Shown: piece after piece, positions 1-8,128 of the stretch
How the letters are laid out: the number at the start of each line of letters is the position of its first letter
Numbering within the stretch: position 1 is the first letter of the stretch
Assembly: GCA_036267635.1 (NCBI GenBank)
Contig: DATAVR010000009.1
Span: 13,122-77,121 of the forward strand
Source of the DNA: JADGRB01 sp036267635
GTDB lineage: Bacteria > Myxococcota_A > Polyangia > Fen-1088
DNA length: 64,000 bases
Direction of reading: 5' to 3'
Made by a program: the position numbers and the translations under genes
The notes under the pieces: generated by a model
The model's input: the letters and a program-made list of their open reading frames with translations, nothing else
Told to the model about the DNA's origin: nothing
Database searches by the model: none

Positions 1-1
1 C

Positions 2-1039
2 GCCGAGATCCGTCACCAGCTCGCCGGCGAAAAGGCGCTCTTCGACGCCGGCCGCTACCACGACGGGCTCAAGAGCGCGCCGCGCCTCGTCGAGCAGGCG
101 CGCACGCTCGGCTACCAACCGCTGGTCGCCGAGACGTTGATGCTCGCGGGCCGCACCTACCAGGAGCTCAACGAATCGCGCCAGGCGGAGCAGGCGTTGA
201 TCGATTCGTACCTGGCCGCCGACGCCTCCCGGCACGACGAGGTGCGGGCCGAGGACGCCATCGCCCTCGTCTGGGTCTTCGGTTACGAAGAGGGGCGCTA
301 CGCCGACGCCCAGCGCTGGGCCAGGAACGCCGACGCGATCCTGCGCCGGCTGGGTGGGCACGAGCTGCTGCAGGCCTGGCTCCTCAACAACCAGGGGGGC
401 CTCTACGAGCTGCGTGGCGAGCGGGAGGAGGCGCTGCGGGCGCATCAGCAGGCGCTGGCGTTGAAGGAGCAAGCGCTCGGGCCCGATCACCCGGACGTCG
501 GCTTCTCGGAGGGGAACCTCTCGGTCGTTCTGACCGGGCTCGGCCGCAATCAGGAGGCCCTCGAGCACGTCGATCGCTCGATCCAGATTCTGGAGAATGG
601 TCTCGGCGCCGGGCACCCCGACATGGCCACTGAGCTCAACAACCGCGGCGAGATCTTGAACGCGCTCGGTCGCTCGCGCGACGCGCGCGCCTCGTTCGAG
701 AAGGCGCGCATCATCTGGGAGCGGGAGCTCGGCCTCGAAAACCGCGATCTCGCCTACGCGCTCACCGGGATCGGCCTCAGCTACCTGGCCGAGGGAGATC
801 CCGGGAACGCCGTCGTGCCGCTCGAGCGCGCCTTCAAGATCCGCGAGGCACAGGAGACCGATCCCTCACGGCGCGCCGAGACGCGCTTCGCCCTGGCGCG
901 CGCCCTCTGGGAGTCGGGGCGCGATCGGGGCCGCGCGCGCGCGCTCGCCCTCGAGGCGCGCGAGAGCTACGCCAAGGCGGAGGTCAAGACCAAGCTCGCC
1001 GAGGTGGAGACCTGGCTGCAGGGGCACAGTCCGAGCTGA
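2..1039 (+). CDS. TPR-repeat protein, C-terminal part (5' end outside window)
   Basis: The reading frame is open to the left edge, so only the last 345 residues are visible. They form consecutive helical repeats of about 42 residues carrying the kinesin-light-chain type TPR signature, with LGPDHPDV and GAGHPDMA marking the loops between repeats. Such arrays mediate protein-protein contacts. In Myxococcota they often form the C-terminal half of Ser/Thr kinases, and a large kinase-TPR gene occurs later in this window, so a kinase N-terminus is plausible but not visible. The gene ends in TGA and faces the aminopeptidase gene across a 39 bp convergent gap. A TTG-ATG pair at 137-142 could be taken for a start, but coding continues upstream of it. 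Confidence 0.8.
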   Translation, partial: AEIRHQLAGEKALFDAGRYHDGLKSAPRLVEQARTLGYQPLVAETLMLAGRTYQELNESRQAEQALIDSYLAADASRHDEVRAEDAIALVWVFGYEEGRYADAQRWARNADAILRRLGGHELLQAWLLNNQGGLYELRGEREEALRAHQQALALKEQALGPDHPDVGFSEGNLSVVLTGLGRNQEALEHVDRSIQILENGLGAGHPDMATELNNRGEILNALGRSRDARASFEKARIIWERELGLENRDLAYALTGIGLSYLAEGDPGNAVVPLERAFKIREAQETDPSRRAETRFALARALWESGRDRGRARALALEARESYAKAEVKTKLAEVETWLQGHSPS

Positions 1040-1064
1040 GCTCGCTCGCCGGCTGACCGCCAGC

Positions 1065-1080
1065 GAACGTTCGAACGTTC
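1065..1080. repeat. Perfect 16-bp palindrome between convergent genes
   Basis: The octamer GAACGTTC, itself self-complementary, occurs twice in direct succession and makes a perfect 16 bp palindrome. It fills the end of the short gap between two convergent stop codons and touches the stop of the aminopeptidase gene. It could form a cruciform or bidirectional terminator stem, or be a protein-binding site. Confidence 0.6.
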
Positions 1081-4000
1081 AGTCGTTGCCGCCGGCGTCG
1101 GGCGGGCTCGCGCCTGTCTTGGTGGTCTTGGTGGTCTTCGTCGCCTTCGTCGTCTTCGTCGTCTTCTTGGTCTCGGCGGGCGGCGATTCGGTGGGGCGGC
1201 GGACGGTGATCCGGACGAAGTCATCCTTGATCTCGACCTGCGGCGGTCCGAGATCGCTGAGGCTGATCTTGAGCTCGGTGCCGTCCTCGGCCTGAGCGTC
1301 CTTTTCGGCCTGATTGATCCGGATCAGGCGGAACCCTTCGCGCTCGACCCGGTAGAGACGCATGGTGATCATCGAGGCCGCCTGAGGGAGCTTGACCACC
1401 ACGGCGTGTGGTTTATTGGTCACATGGAAGCTCGCCCCGGCGCTCGAGCCTTTGAGTGGAATGAGCAGCGTCGCGCGTGGACCGTCGACGCTGACGTCGG
1501 GGAGATTGCGGCGCCAGGCCTCGCGCGCGACGTCCTTGTCGGACTGCTTCTCGTCGTTCTTGTCGGCGGCCGGGGTCGGTGGCGCCGGGGTCTCGGCCAA
1601 TCCCGCCGCCGCCTTGACCGGCGGACGCCGGTCGTCGATCGCCTGACGGGCTGCACGGCTGTCGGACGCCGATGCGGCATCGCTCGCTGGCGCGGCGCCA
1701 CCGTCGGCGCGCGCATCGGGTGACGCGGCGTCGGCCGCGGTGGCCGCCGATCCGTCGCTATGGCCGAGCGCCGCGTCGGATCTGTAAGGGGCCGGCGGCT
1801 CCACAACCTGAGCGGGAGGGGCGGGCGCCGGCGTCTCGTGCGGAGGGATCAGCCGCTGCCCCACGAAGAAGACCGCCGCGGCGGTCAGCGCCGCCACCAG
1901 CAGGCCGCCCGGTCGTCCCACGCCCGCCTGGGGATCGCGGGGCGCGCGGCCGCGCAGCCAGGCACCGACGCGGGTGAGGATGCGATCGCGCAAATCGGCG
2001 TCCATCTGCATCCGTTCGAGGGTTTGTGCCGTCGCCTGCCTGGCGCCGTCGATCGGATGCGCGTCCAGAAAGGCCCGCACCTCGTCGAGGTGCCTGCGCT
2101 CGGGGAGCGCGGCCAGCGCTTCGACCAGCCGGCGCAGGATCATCGGCGAGTCGGCCTTGGCCCGCGTCTCGCTCCAGCGGTCGCGGATCAGGCGAAAAGC
2201 CGCCTCGCGCGTGGCGCGGTTCGAAAGCAGCACCCCGACGTACGAGGAGAAATCCTGCATCGGGACGTCGGCGCCGAGCGCCAGCTCCACGGCGCGCGCG
2301 GCCAGCGCCGGAGACTCGACCTTCGCCAGCGCGTGCAGAAAGCGGCGTTTGGCGGCCGGATCGGCGTCGCTGCGGGCCCGCGCGCGCAGATCCTCGAAGC
2401 GCGCCTCGTCGGCGCCGCGGGCCGCGGCGGTCACCACGGTGTCGAGCAGGTTCGGATCGAGCGCGGCGGGGGGGAGACGCTTCTCGGCCTCCGCGACGGC
2501 GCGGCGGTCTCGGGCCAAGAGCACGACGGCGCGCAGCAACACCGTGCGGCGCAGCCGGACCTCGTCGTCCTCGACGCCGCCGCCGGCCGGCGCCCACCCG
2601 AGCGCCGCGGCCTCGGTGCCGAAGAGCTCGGCCACGAACGCGCCGAAGTAATCGCGATCCGCTTCGTCGAGGAAGCGGTGCTCGATGATCGACAGCTTCC
2701 CCACCAGCTCGTCGAGCACCACGTGATCGGTCTCGTGGCGAAGACTGGCGACGAGCTCGAGGAACGCCTCGATCGTCGCTTCGCCCGCGCGGACGAGCGC
2801 CCAGGAATCGGAGACCAGCGCCACCCGCTCGGCGGGGCGCAGCTCCCCCACGGCCGGGAGCAGCCGCGCGCGCGCCTCGGCGCCGTAGGCGGTGCGGTAG
2901 AAGCCGCGCGATTCGGAGTTGCCGATGCACCAGGCGACCTCTCCCTCGGCGGCGAGCGCCACCCGCGCCGACGCCTCGCCGAGCAGGACCGCCTGCTCCT
3001 TGAGCCCGGTCGCGTCGCGGAAGCGCAGGACGATCGGGACCAGCCAGCGGGTGGTGGAGCCGCGCGCCGCTGCGCCCGGCTCGGCGAAGAAGCGCCGCTG
3101 CTCCAACACCACCGTGGTCTCGGAGGCGCCGTGCTCCAGCGACAGACCGATGAGCGGATAGCCGATCTGGCGGATCCAGCCGTTGGCCATCTCGAGGATC
3201 GGCTGTCCGGAGGCCTCGCCGAGCGCGCCCCACAGATCGTCGGCGGTGGCGTTGGCTTCGCGGTGGCGGCGCATGTAGAGCCGGATGCCGTCGCGAAACC
3301 GATCGGCGCCCAGGAACCCCTCCAGCATCCGCAGGACGGCGCCCCCCTTTTCGTAGGTGATGGCGTCGAACGACTCGCCGGCCTCTTCGGCGTTCTTGAT
3401 CTCGGCGCGGATCGGGTGCGCGGAGACCAACGCGTCGAGCGCCAGCGCGGCGCCCTTGCCGGCCTCGAAGTCCATCCAGATCCGCCACGACGGCCGCCAG
3501 TCGTCGACGATCTTGTAGGCCATCCAGGTGGCGAACGCCTCGTTGAGCCACAGATCGTCCCACCAGGCCATCGTCACCAGGTTTCCGAACCACTGGTGCG
3601 CCAGCTCGTGGGTGATGACCTCGGCGACCCGCTTCTGCACGGCCAGCGGCGCGGTGGCCGGGTCGGCCAGCAGCGCCACCTCGCGGAAGGTGATGGCGCC
3701 GGCGTTCTCCATCGCGCCCGCTTCGAAGTCGGGGACGCCGATCTGGTCGAGCTTGCCGAACGGATAGGGGAGGCCGAAGTAGTCCTCGAGCCGCGACAGG
3801 ACCGCGGCGGCCGTCTCCTGCGCGAACGACGTCAGGTGGCGCTTCTCCGCCGTCGTCCAGGTACAGATGGGGACGTCGCGGACGCGGGTGACGGCGCTCG
3901 GCACGATCGGGCCGACGATGAGCGCGATGAGGTACGACGACAGCGGCGGCGTCGGGGCGAAGGTGACCCGCCGCCCGCCGCGGCCGTCGCTCTCGTCCCG

Positions 4001-4498
4001 GATGGCGACGCCGTTCGAGAGCGCCACCGCGTCGCTGGGGACGCCCGACACGGCGATCCGCCAGACCGCCTTCCAGGCCGGCTCGTCGAAGCAGGGGAAG
4101 AGTCGCCGGGCGTCGGCGGCCTCGAACTGCGTGACCGCCAGCGGCCCCGCGCGGTAGAGGCCGCGCAGCCCCGGGCTGAACGCTCCCCGGTAGACGATCG
4201 TCAGCCGGGCGGCGCCGGCGGGGAGCGCCTCGCCGAAGGTCAGCGTGACCGTCTCGCTGGCGCCGTCGGCGGCGGCGCTGGCCGGGAGGCTCCGCCCGTT
4301 GCCCAGCTCGGCGCGGGCCGAAACCACCTCCAGGCCCACCGCGTGCAGCGTGATCTCCTGGCGTGCCGCCGCGAGCTGCAGCGCGATGCCGAGCTCGCCC
4401 TCGAATTGCCCCGCGGCCATATCGACGCGCAGATCGGCGTCGTAGCTCTTGGGTTTGACCTCCATCGGGAGGCGAAAGTCTTTTCCGAGCTTCGTCAC
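1079..4498 (-). CDS. M1-family aminopeptidase with C-terminal membrane anchor and beta-rich (AMIN-like) domain
   Basis: This is a zinc metallopeptidase that removes N-terminal residues from peptides (gluzincin, PepN/ERAP type). The exopeptidase motif GAMEN is at residues 261-265, the zinc site HELAH at 297-301, and the third ligand is Glu320, 18 residues after the second His. The M1 and ERAP1_C-like parts span about residues 1-860, the usual family length, with no signal peptide. After that the chain is unusual. A positively charged stretch leads into a single hydrophobic segment (about 866-884), then a Pro/Ala/Asp-rich linker, a beta-rich region at about 1000-1100 resembling an AMIN domain, and a Lys-Thr-Thr repetitive tail. 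Charge distribution predicts a cytosolic peptidase and a periplasmic tail. The start is GTG. The gene is divergent from the MFS gene. Confidence 0.9.
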   Translation of the reverse strand: MTKLGKDFRLPMEVKPKSYDADLRVDMAAGQFEGELGIALQLAAARQEITLHAVGLEVVSARAELGNGRSLPASAAADGASETVTLTFGEALPAGAARLTIVYRGAFSPGLRGLYRAGPLAVTQFEAADARRLFPCFDEPAWKAVWRIAVSGVPSDAVALSNGVAIRDESDGRGGRRVTFAPTPPLSSYLIALIVGPIVPSAVTRVRDVPICTWTTAEKRHLTSFAQETAAAVLSRLEDYFGLPYPFGKLDQIGVPDFEAGAMENAGAITFREVALLADPATAPLAVQKRVAEVITHELAHQWFGNLVTMAWWDDLWLNEAFATWMAYKIVDDWRPSWRIWMDFEAGKGAALALDALVSAHPIRAEIKNAEEAGESFDAITYEKGGAVLRMLEGFLGADRFRDGIRLYMRRHREANATADDLWGALGEASGQPILEMANGWIRQIGYPLIGLSLEHGASETTVVLEQRRFFAEPGAAARGSTTRWLVPIVLRFRDATGLKEQAVLLGEASARVALAAEGEVAWCIGNSESRGFYRTAYGAEARARLLPAVGELRPAERVALVSDSWALVRAGEATIEAFLELVASLRHETDHVVLDELVGKLSIIEHRFLDEADRDYFGAFVAELFGTEAAALGWAPAGGGVEDDEVRLRRTVLLRAVVLLARDRRAVAEAEKRLPPAALDPNLLDTVVTAAARGADEARFEDLRARARSDADPAAKRRFLHALAKVESPALAARAVELALGADVPMQDFSSYVGVLLSNRATREAAFRLIRDRWSETRAKADSPMILRRLVEALAALPERRHLDEVRAFLDAHPIDGARQATAQTLERMQMDADLRDRILTRVGAWLRGRAPRDPQAGVGRPGGLLVAALTAAAVFFVGQRLIPPHETPAPAPPAQVVEPPAPYRSDAALGHSDGSAATAADAASPDARADGGAAPASDAASASDSRAARQAIDDRRPPVKAAAGLAETPAPPTPAADKNDEKQSDKDVAREAWRRNLPDVSVDGPRATLLIPLKGSSAGASFHVTNKPHAVVVKLPQAASMITMRLYRVEREGFRLIRINQAEKDAQAEDGTELKISLSDLGPPQVEIKDDFVRITVRRPTESPPAETKKTTKTTKATKTTKTTKTGASPPDAGGND

Positions 4499-4536
4499 GC
4501 GGTCCTTGGGTGGGTGGAGCGAACGCCTTTGTACCG

Positions 4537-4542
4537 TAATCT
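4537..4542 (+). promoter_or_regulatory. -10-like hexamer TAATCT upstream of MFS gene
   Basis: TAATCT fits TANNNT and lies 8 bases before the ATG of the MFS gene, which would put the transcript start next to the start codon. An AGGGA close to the ATG leaves a weak ribosome-binding site possible. Confidence 0.4.
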
Positions 4543-4550
4543 AGGGACGG

Positions 4551-5828
4551 ATGTCTCAAGCGCCTGCTGTCCCCGTTCTCCACGACCCCTACGCGCCCCT
4601 CCGCATCACGAATTTCCGCTGGTTCGTCGCCAGCATTCTGGCCATGGCGATGGGTGCCCAGATTCAGGGCGTGGTCGTCGCCTGGCAGATGTACGCCGTC
4701 ACGCACGATCCGCTGGCGCTGGGGTTGGTCGGCCTCGCCGAGGCGGCGCCGTTCATCGTCTTCGCGCTCTACGCCGGTCACGTCGCCGACATCCGCGATC
4801 GCAAGCGGATCGCGCTGACGGCGCTGGCGATCCTGTTCCTCTGCGCCGTGGCGCTGGCCGTCGCCACCACGCTGTTTTTGGCGCGCGGGCGCTCCGGTGG
4901 CTGGATTCGCCGGACGATTTACGCGGTGATCGTCGTCTGCGGCGGCGCGCGCAGCTTCCTCCTGCCGGCACGCAACGCGCTCGGCGCCGATCTGGTGCCG
5001 CGCCCGCTCTTCCCGAGCGCGGTGGCCTGGCGGACCGGCATCTGGCAGGTCGCGGCGGTCACCGGCCCGGCGATGGGCGGGCTGCTCTACGTCTGGCTCG
5101 GCGCCACGGTCTCCTACGCCATCGCGGCGGCGCTGATGGCGACGTCTCTGTTCACCGTCGCGCGCATCCGCGCCCCCGCGCGCCCGTCGGCGGCGCGGGC
5201 CGAGTCGCTCGGGGTCAGTATCCGCGCCGGGCTGGCGTTTCTGTTCACCCGGCCGATCTTTCTGGGGGCGATGACGCTGGACCTGCTGGCGGTGCTCTTC
5301 GGCGGCGCCGTCGCCATCCTGCCGATCTTCGCCGAGGAGATCCTGCACGTCGGACCGCAGGGCCTCGGCGCCTTGCGCGCGGCGCCCGCCGTCGGCGCCG
5401 TGTTGATGTCGAGCCTGCTGGCGCTGCACCCGCCGCCGCGACGGGCGGGGCGGCTCTTTCTCTCGGCGGTCGCCCTGTTCGGCGTCTTCATGATCGCGTT
5501 TGCGCTCTCACGATCCCTCTGGCTGTCGCTCCTGCTGCTCGCCGTCAGCGGCGCCGCCGACATGTTGAGCGTCTACTTTCGCGGCACGCTGATGCAGGTG
5601 CTGGTGCCGTCGGGGATGCTGGGGCGCGTCTCGGCGGTCAACCAGATCTTCATCGGCTCGTCGAACGAGATCGGCGCGTTCGAATCGGGGGTGGCGGCCA
5701 AGTTGCTCGGCACCGTCTCCTCGGTGGTGGTGGGCGGCATCATCACCGTGGTCGTCACGCTCATCACCGCCTGGCGCGTACCGGCGCTGGCGCGGCTCGA
5801 TCGGCTGGAAGAGCAGCAGCCAGGCTAA
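4551..5828 (+). CDS. MFS transporter (EntS/MFS_3-like exporter)
   Basis: This 425-residue polytopic membrane protein has about twelve hydrophobic segments. The loop between helices 2 and 3 carries the MFS motif A as GHVADIRDRKR. Overall it resembles the MFS_3 group, which includes the enterobactin exporter EntS and many drug exporters of the inner membrane. The substrate cannot be deduced. No siderophore or antibiotic biosynthesis genes are adjacent. The gene is alone on the plus strand, divergent from the aminopeptidase and convergent with the aldehyde dehydrogenase. Its TAA stop lies in the first of three short direct repeats. Confidence 0.85.
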   Translation: MSQAPAVPVLHDPYAPLRITNFRWFVASILAMAMGAQIQGVVVAWQMYAVTHDPLALGLVGLAEAAPFIVFALYAGHVADIRDRKRIALTALAILFLCAVALAVATTLFLARGRSGGWIRRTIYAVIVVCGGARSFLLPARNALGADLVPRPLFPSAVAWRTGIWQVAAVTGPAMGGLLYVWLGATVSYAIAAALMATSLFTVARIRAPARPSAARAESLGVSIRAGLAFLFTRPIFLGAMTLDLLAVLFGGAVAILPIFAEEILHVGPQGLGALRAAPAVGAVLMSSLLALHPPPRRAGRLFLSAVALFGVFMIAFALSRSLWLSLLLLAVSGAADMLSVYFRGTLMQVLVPSGMLGRVSAVNQIFIGSSNEIGAFESGVAAKLLGTVSSVVVGGIITVVVTLITAWRVPALARLDRLEEQQPG

Positions 5829-5854
5829 AGGAAGGCTAAAAGTGGAAGGCTAAA
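5822..5854. repeat. Three direct copies of AGGCTAAA spanning both convergent stop codons
   Basis: AGGCTAAA occurs at 5822-5829, 5833-5840 and 5847-5854. The first copy contains the TAA stop of the MFS gene. The third contains, on the other strand, the TAG stop of the aldehyde dehydrogenase. Each copy therefore offers a stop codon in both directions. Confidence 0.7.
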
Positions 5855-7229
5855 AGCCGAGGTCGGTCATGCGGACGGTCTTCACGTTGACGAACTCGCG
5901 GAGGCCGTAGCGCGAGAGCTCGCGGCCGTGGCCGGAGCGCTTCACACCACCGAACGGGAAGCGCGCGTCGGAGGCGACCATCTGGTTGATGAACACGCTG
6001 CCGGCCTCGAGCTCGCGGGCTAGCCGATCGGCCTCGGCGCGATCGCGCGTGAAGGCGGCGGAGCCCAACCCGAAAGTCGTCGCGTTGGCGAGCGCGATCG
6101 CCTCGTCGGTTCCGGCCACCCGAAACAGCGCCGCCACCGGTCCGAAGATCTCTTCGACGGCTGCCGGCGCCGCCGGCGGCACATCCGCCAGAACCGTCGG
6201 GGGGTAGAAATATCCCGCGCGCTCGATCTTGCCCCCTCCGGCGAGGAGACGCGCGCCGGCGACCACCGAGCGCGCCACCTGGTCGGCGACGCCGTCGCGG
6301 ATCGCGGCCGTCGCCAGCGGGCCCACCTGCGTCTTCGGATCGAGCGGGTCGCCGATCACCAGGGCGCTCATCGCCGCGGCGAAGGGGCCCGCGAAACGCT
6401 CGTAGACCGCGTCCACCACGATGAAGCGCTTGGCGGCGATGCACGACTGGCCGGCGTTCACCACCCGCGCCTTCACGGCGGTGGCGACCGCCTGGTCGAC
6501 GTCGGCGCTCGCCAGCACCAAGAACGGATCGCTTCCGCCGAGCTCGAGGACGCTCTTTTTCAGGTGAGCGCCGGCCGCGGCGCCGATGGCCCGCCCGGCC
6601 GCCTCGCTGCCGGTGACCGTCACCGCGGCGACGCGCTCGTCGGCGACCAGCGCCTCCACCCGCTCGGAGCCAATGAGCAAGGTCTGGAACACCCCCTCGG
6701 GCGCGCCGGCCCGGCGGAACAGATCTTCCAGCGCCAGCGCGCACTGCGGGACGTTGGAGGCGTGCTTGAGCAGGCCGACGTTGCCGGCCACCAGCGCCGG
6801 CGCCGCGAAGCGGATCACCTGCCAGAACGGAAAATTCCAGGGCATCACGGCGAGCACCACGCCGAGCGGCTCGAAGTGGATCGCGTCGTGCGCCGCCGCC
6901 GACGTGGCAACGATCTCCGGGCGCATGAGCTCGTCGCCGTTGTCGCCGTAGTAACGGCAAGCGGTGGCGCACTTGGCCGCCTCGTCGGCGCCCGCACCGA
7001 CGAGCTTCCCCATCTCCAGCGTCATCAGGCGGCCGAAGGCCCGCCGCTCGGCGTCCAGGATTTCGCCCGCGCGCCCCACGACGGCCGCGCGCTCGGCCAG
7101 CGGCCGCCGGCTCCAGCTGCGAAACGCGGCGGCTGCGCGGGCCACCTTCGCCTCGACCGCCGACGCGTTCTCCGCCTCGAACGTCTGCCATCGCTCGCCA
7201 GTCGCCGGATTGATGCTCTCGATCGGCAT
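5850..7229 (-). CDS. NAD(P)-dependent aldehyde dehydrogenase, probably succinate-semialdehyde dehydrogenase type
   Basis: This 459-residue enzyme of the ALDH superfamily oxidises an aldehyde to the acid in the cytosol. The catalytic general base is Glu229 in LELGG and the nucleophile is Cys263 in NAGQSCIAAKR. The PWNFP motif that lines the cofactor site is present near residue 130. The NAGQSC variant and the short N-terminus (SINPATGE) match the Sad/GabD1 group of succinate-semialdehyde dehydrogenases, but the aldehyde substrate is not proven. It follows the rhomboid gene by 48 bp on the same strand. The ATG has no Shine-Dalgarno sequence but has TACCTT exactly 6 bases upstream, so it may have its own leaderless promoter. 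Confidence 0.9.
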   Translation of the reverse strand: MPIESINPATGERWQTFEAENASAVEAKVARAAAAFRSWSRRPLAERAAVVGRAGEILDAERRAFGRLMTLEMGKLVGAGADEAAKCATACRYYGDNGDELMRPEIVATSAAAHDAIHFEPLGVVLAVMPWNFPFWQVIRFAAPALVAGNVGLLKHASNVPQCALALEDLFRRAGAPEGVFQTLLIGSERVEALVADERVAAVTVTGSEAAGRAIGAAAGAHLKKSVLELGGSDPFLVLASADVDQAVATAVKARVVNAGQSCIAAKRFIVVDAVYERFAGPFAAAMSALVIGDPLDPKTQVGPLATAAIRDGVADQVARSVVAGARLLAGGGKIERAGYFYPPTVLADVPPAAPAAVEEIFGPVAALFRVAGTDEAIALANATTFGLGSAAFTRDRAEADRLARELEAGSVFINQMVASDARFPFGGVKRSGHGRELSRYGLREFVNVKTVRMTDLGF

Positions 7230-7235
7230 GCCGTA

Positions 7236-7241
7236 AAGGTA
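7236..7241 (-). promoter_or_regulatory. -10-like hexamer TACCTT, leaderless start for the aldehyde dehydrogenase
   Basis: On the minus strand TACCTT is followed by 6 bases and then the ATG at 7229. No Shine-Dalgarno sequence is present. This matches the TANNNT-N6-start arrangement seen at several other genes in the window. Confidence 0.45.
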
Positions 7242-7277
7242 ATGCAGGACCCGCCGGCCGGGCCGACAGGGCCGAGG

Positions 7278-7973
7278 TCAGCCGCCGGTGAGCTGAACGG
7301 CGGCGAAGGCCAGGGCCGCCAGCGCGAACGACGCCACGATCGCCGTCCGGTCGAGCCACCGCGGCGTGGGGCGCCGCACCGCCGCGCGCGCGAGCCCGAT
7401 CGCCGCGCCGGCGACGAGGCCCCCGATGTGCGCGGCGTTGTCGACCAGGCTGATCCCCCGCGCCGACAGCGACAGCCCCACGCCGAGCACGAACAGGATG
7501 TTGAACGCCAGCGCCTTCGCGGCGCCGCGCTGCCCCGTCCGCCAGGCGAACGTGGCCGCCATCCCGATGAGCCCCATGATGGCGCCCGACGCGCCGACGG
7601 AGACGCTCGTCTGGACATGCCCGGCCGCGTGCGCGCTCGACAGCACGTTGCCGATGACGCCCGTGAAGACGTAGGTGGCCGCGAAAAGGCCGCCGCCGAG
7701 CGCCTGCTCCGAGAGCGCGCCGATCTGCCCCAGCACCCAGAGGTTCATGACGATGTGCAAGAGGTTGGCGTGGATGAACGCGGCGGTGAGCCAGCGCCAG
7801 TGAGATGCGACCGCGCCAGCGCCCGAAACCGAGGCGCCCGCCGACAGCAACGTGTCGCCGTCGAATGACACGACTTCCCGCGACAGGCCGGCCATGACCG
7901 CGTACACGAGCAGGTTCGCGACGATGAGCGCAGAGGTGACAGGCGCTTCGCGCAGGCGGCGGAACCAGTTCAA
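7278..7973 (-). CDS. Rhomboid-family intramembrane serine protease
   Basis: This 231-residue membrane protein has six or seven hydrophobic segments. It carries the rhomboid catalytic dyad: Ser129 in GASGAIMG and His182 in AAHIGG. The HANLLHIVMN motif of the second core helix (around residues 68-77) supplies the conserved His and Asn. Rhomboids cleave single-pass membrane proteins within the bilayer; the substrate here is unknown. The only usable start is TTG at 7973, since no ATG or GTG lies upstream in frame and the Shine-Dalgarno sequence is weak. The protein begins NWFRRL and runs directly into the first helix. The divergent neighbour is an HtrA protease. Confidence 0.88.
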   Translation of the reverse strand: MNWFRRLREAPVTSALIVANLLVYAVMAGLSREVVSFDGDTLLSAGASVSGAGAVASHWRWLTAAFIHANLLHIVMNLWVLGQIGALSEQALGGGLFAATYVFTGVIGNVLSSAHAAGHVQTSVSVGASGAIMGLIGMAATFAWRTGQRGAAKALAFNILFVLGVGLSLSARGISLVDNAAHIGGLVAGAAIGLARAAVRRPTPRWLDRTAIVASFALAALAFAAVQLTGG

Positions 7974-8128
7974 GGAGATCTCGTGGGCATCGAAAGGGAG
8001 CCGATGGTGGAATTTTTCACTGTGTGGGTCCGGTTATCCAGGGTGTTGCGCCAATTGGCAAAAATGCTTCCGGTCGCGGGCATCCCGCGCGGCTTGACAG
8101 CTCATCCAACTCGATACAAAGGAACGCT

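Noticed and set aside
1065..1080. LexA/SOS box
   Set aside because: The GAAC and GTTC half-sites are 8 bases apart and the site is between convergent genes, not upstream of one.
1758..5839. Very long open frames on both strands covering the aminopeptidase and MFS region
   Set aside because: They are Arg/Gly/Pro-rich shadows of the real genes, caused by high GC and few stop codons. The real frames show family motifs; these do not.
8041..8075. Possible sigma54 promoter (TTGGCA ... GC) upstream of degP
   Set aside because: The GG and GC elements are 9 bases apart instead of the required 12.
8095..8118. Perfect TTGACA at 8095-8100 as -35 of the degP promoter
   Set aside because: No acceptable -10 lies 16-18 bases downstream. 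The nearest (GATACA) leaves a 12-base spacer. It may still be part of an alternative sigma promoter.
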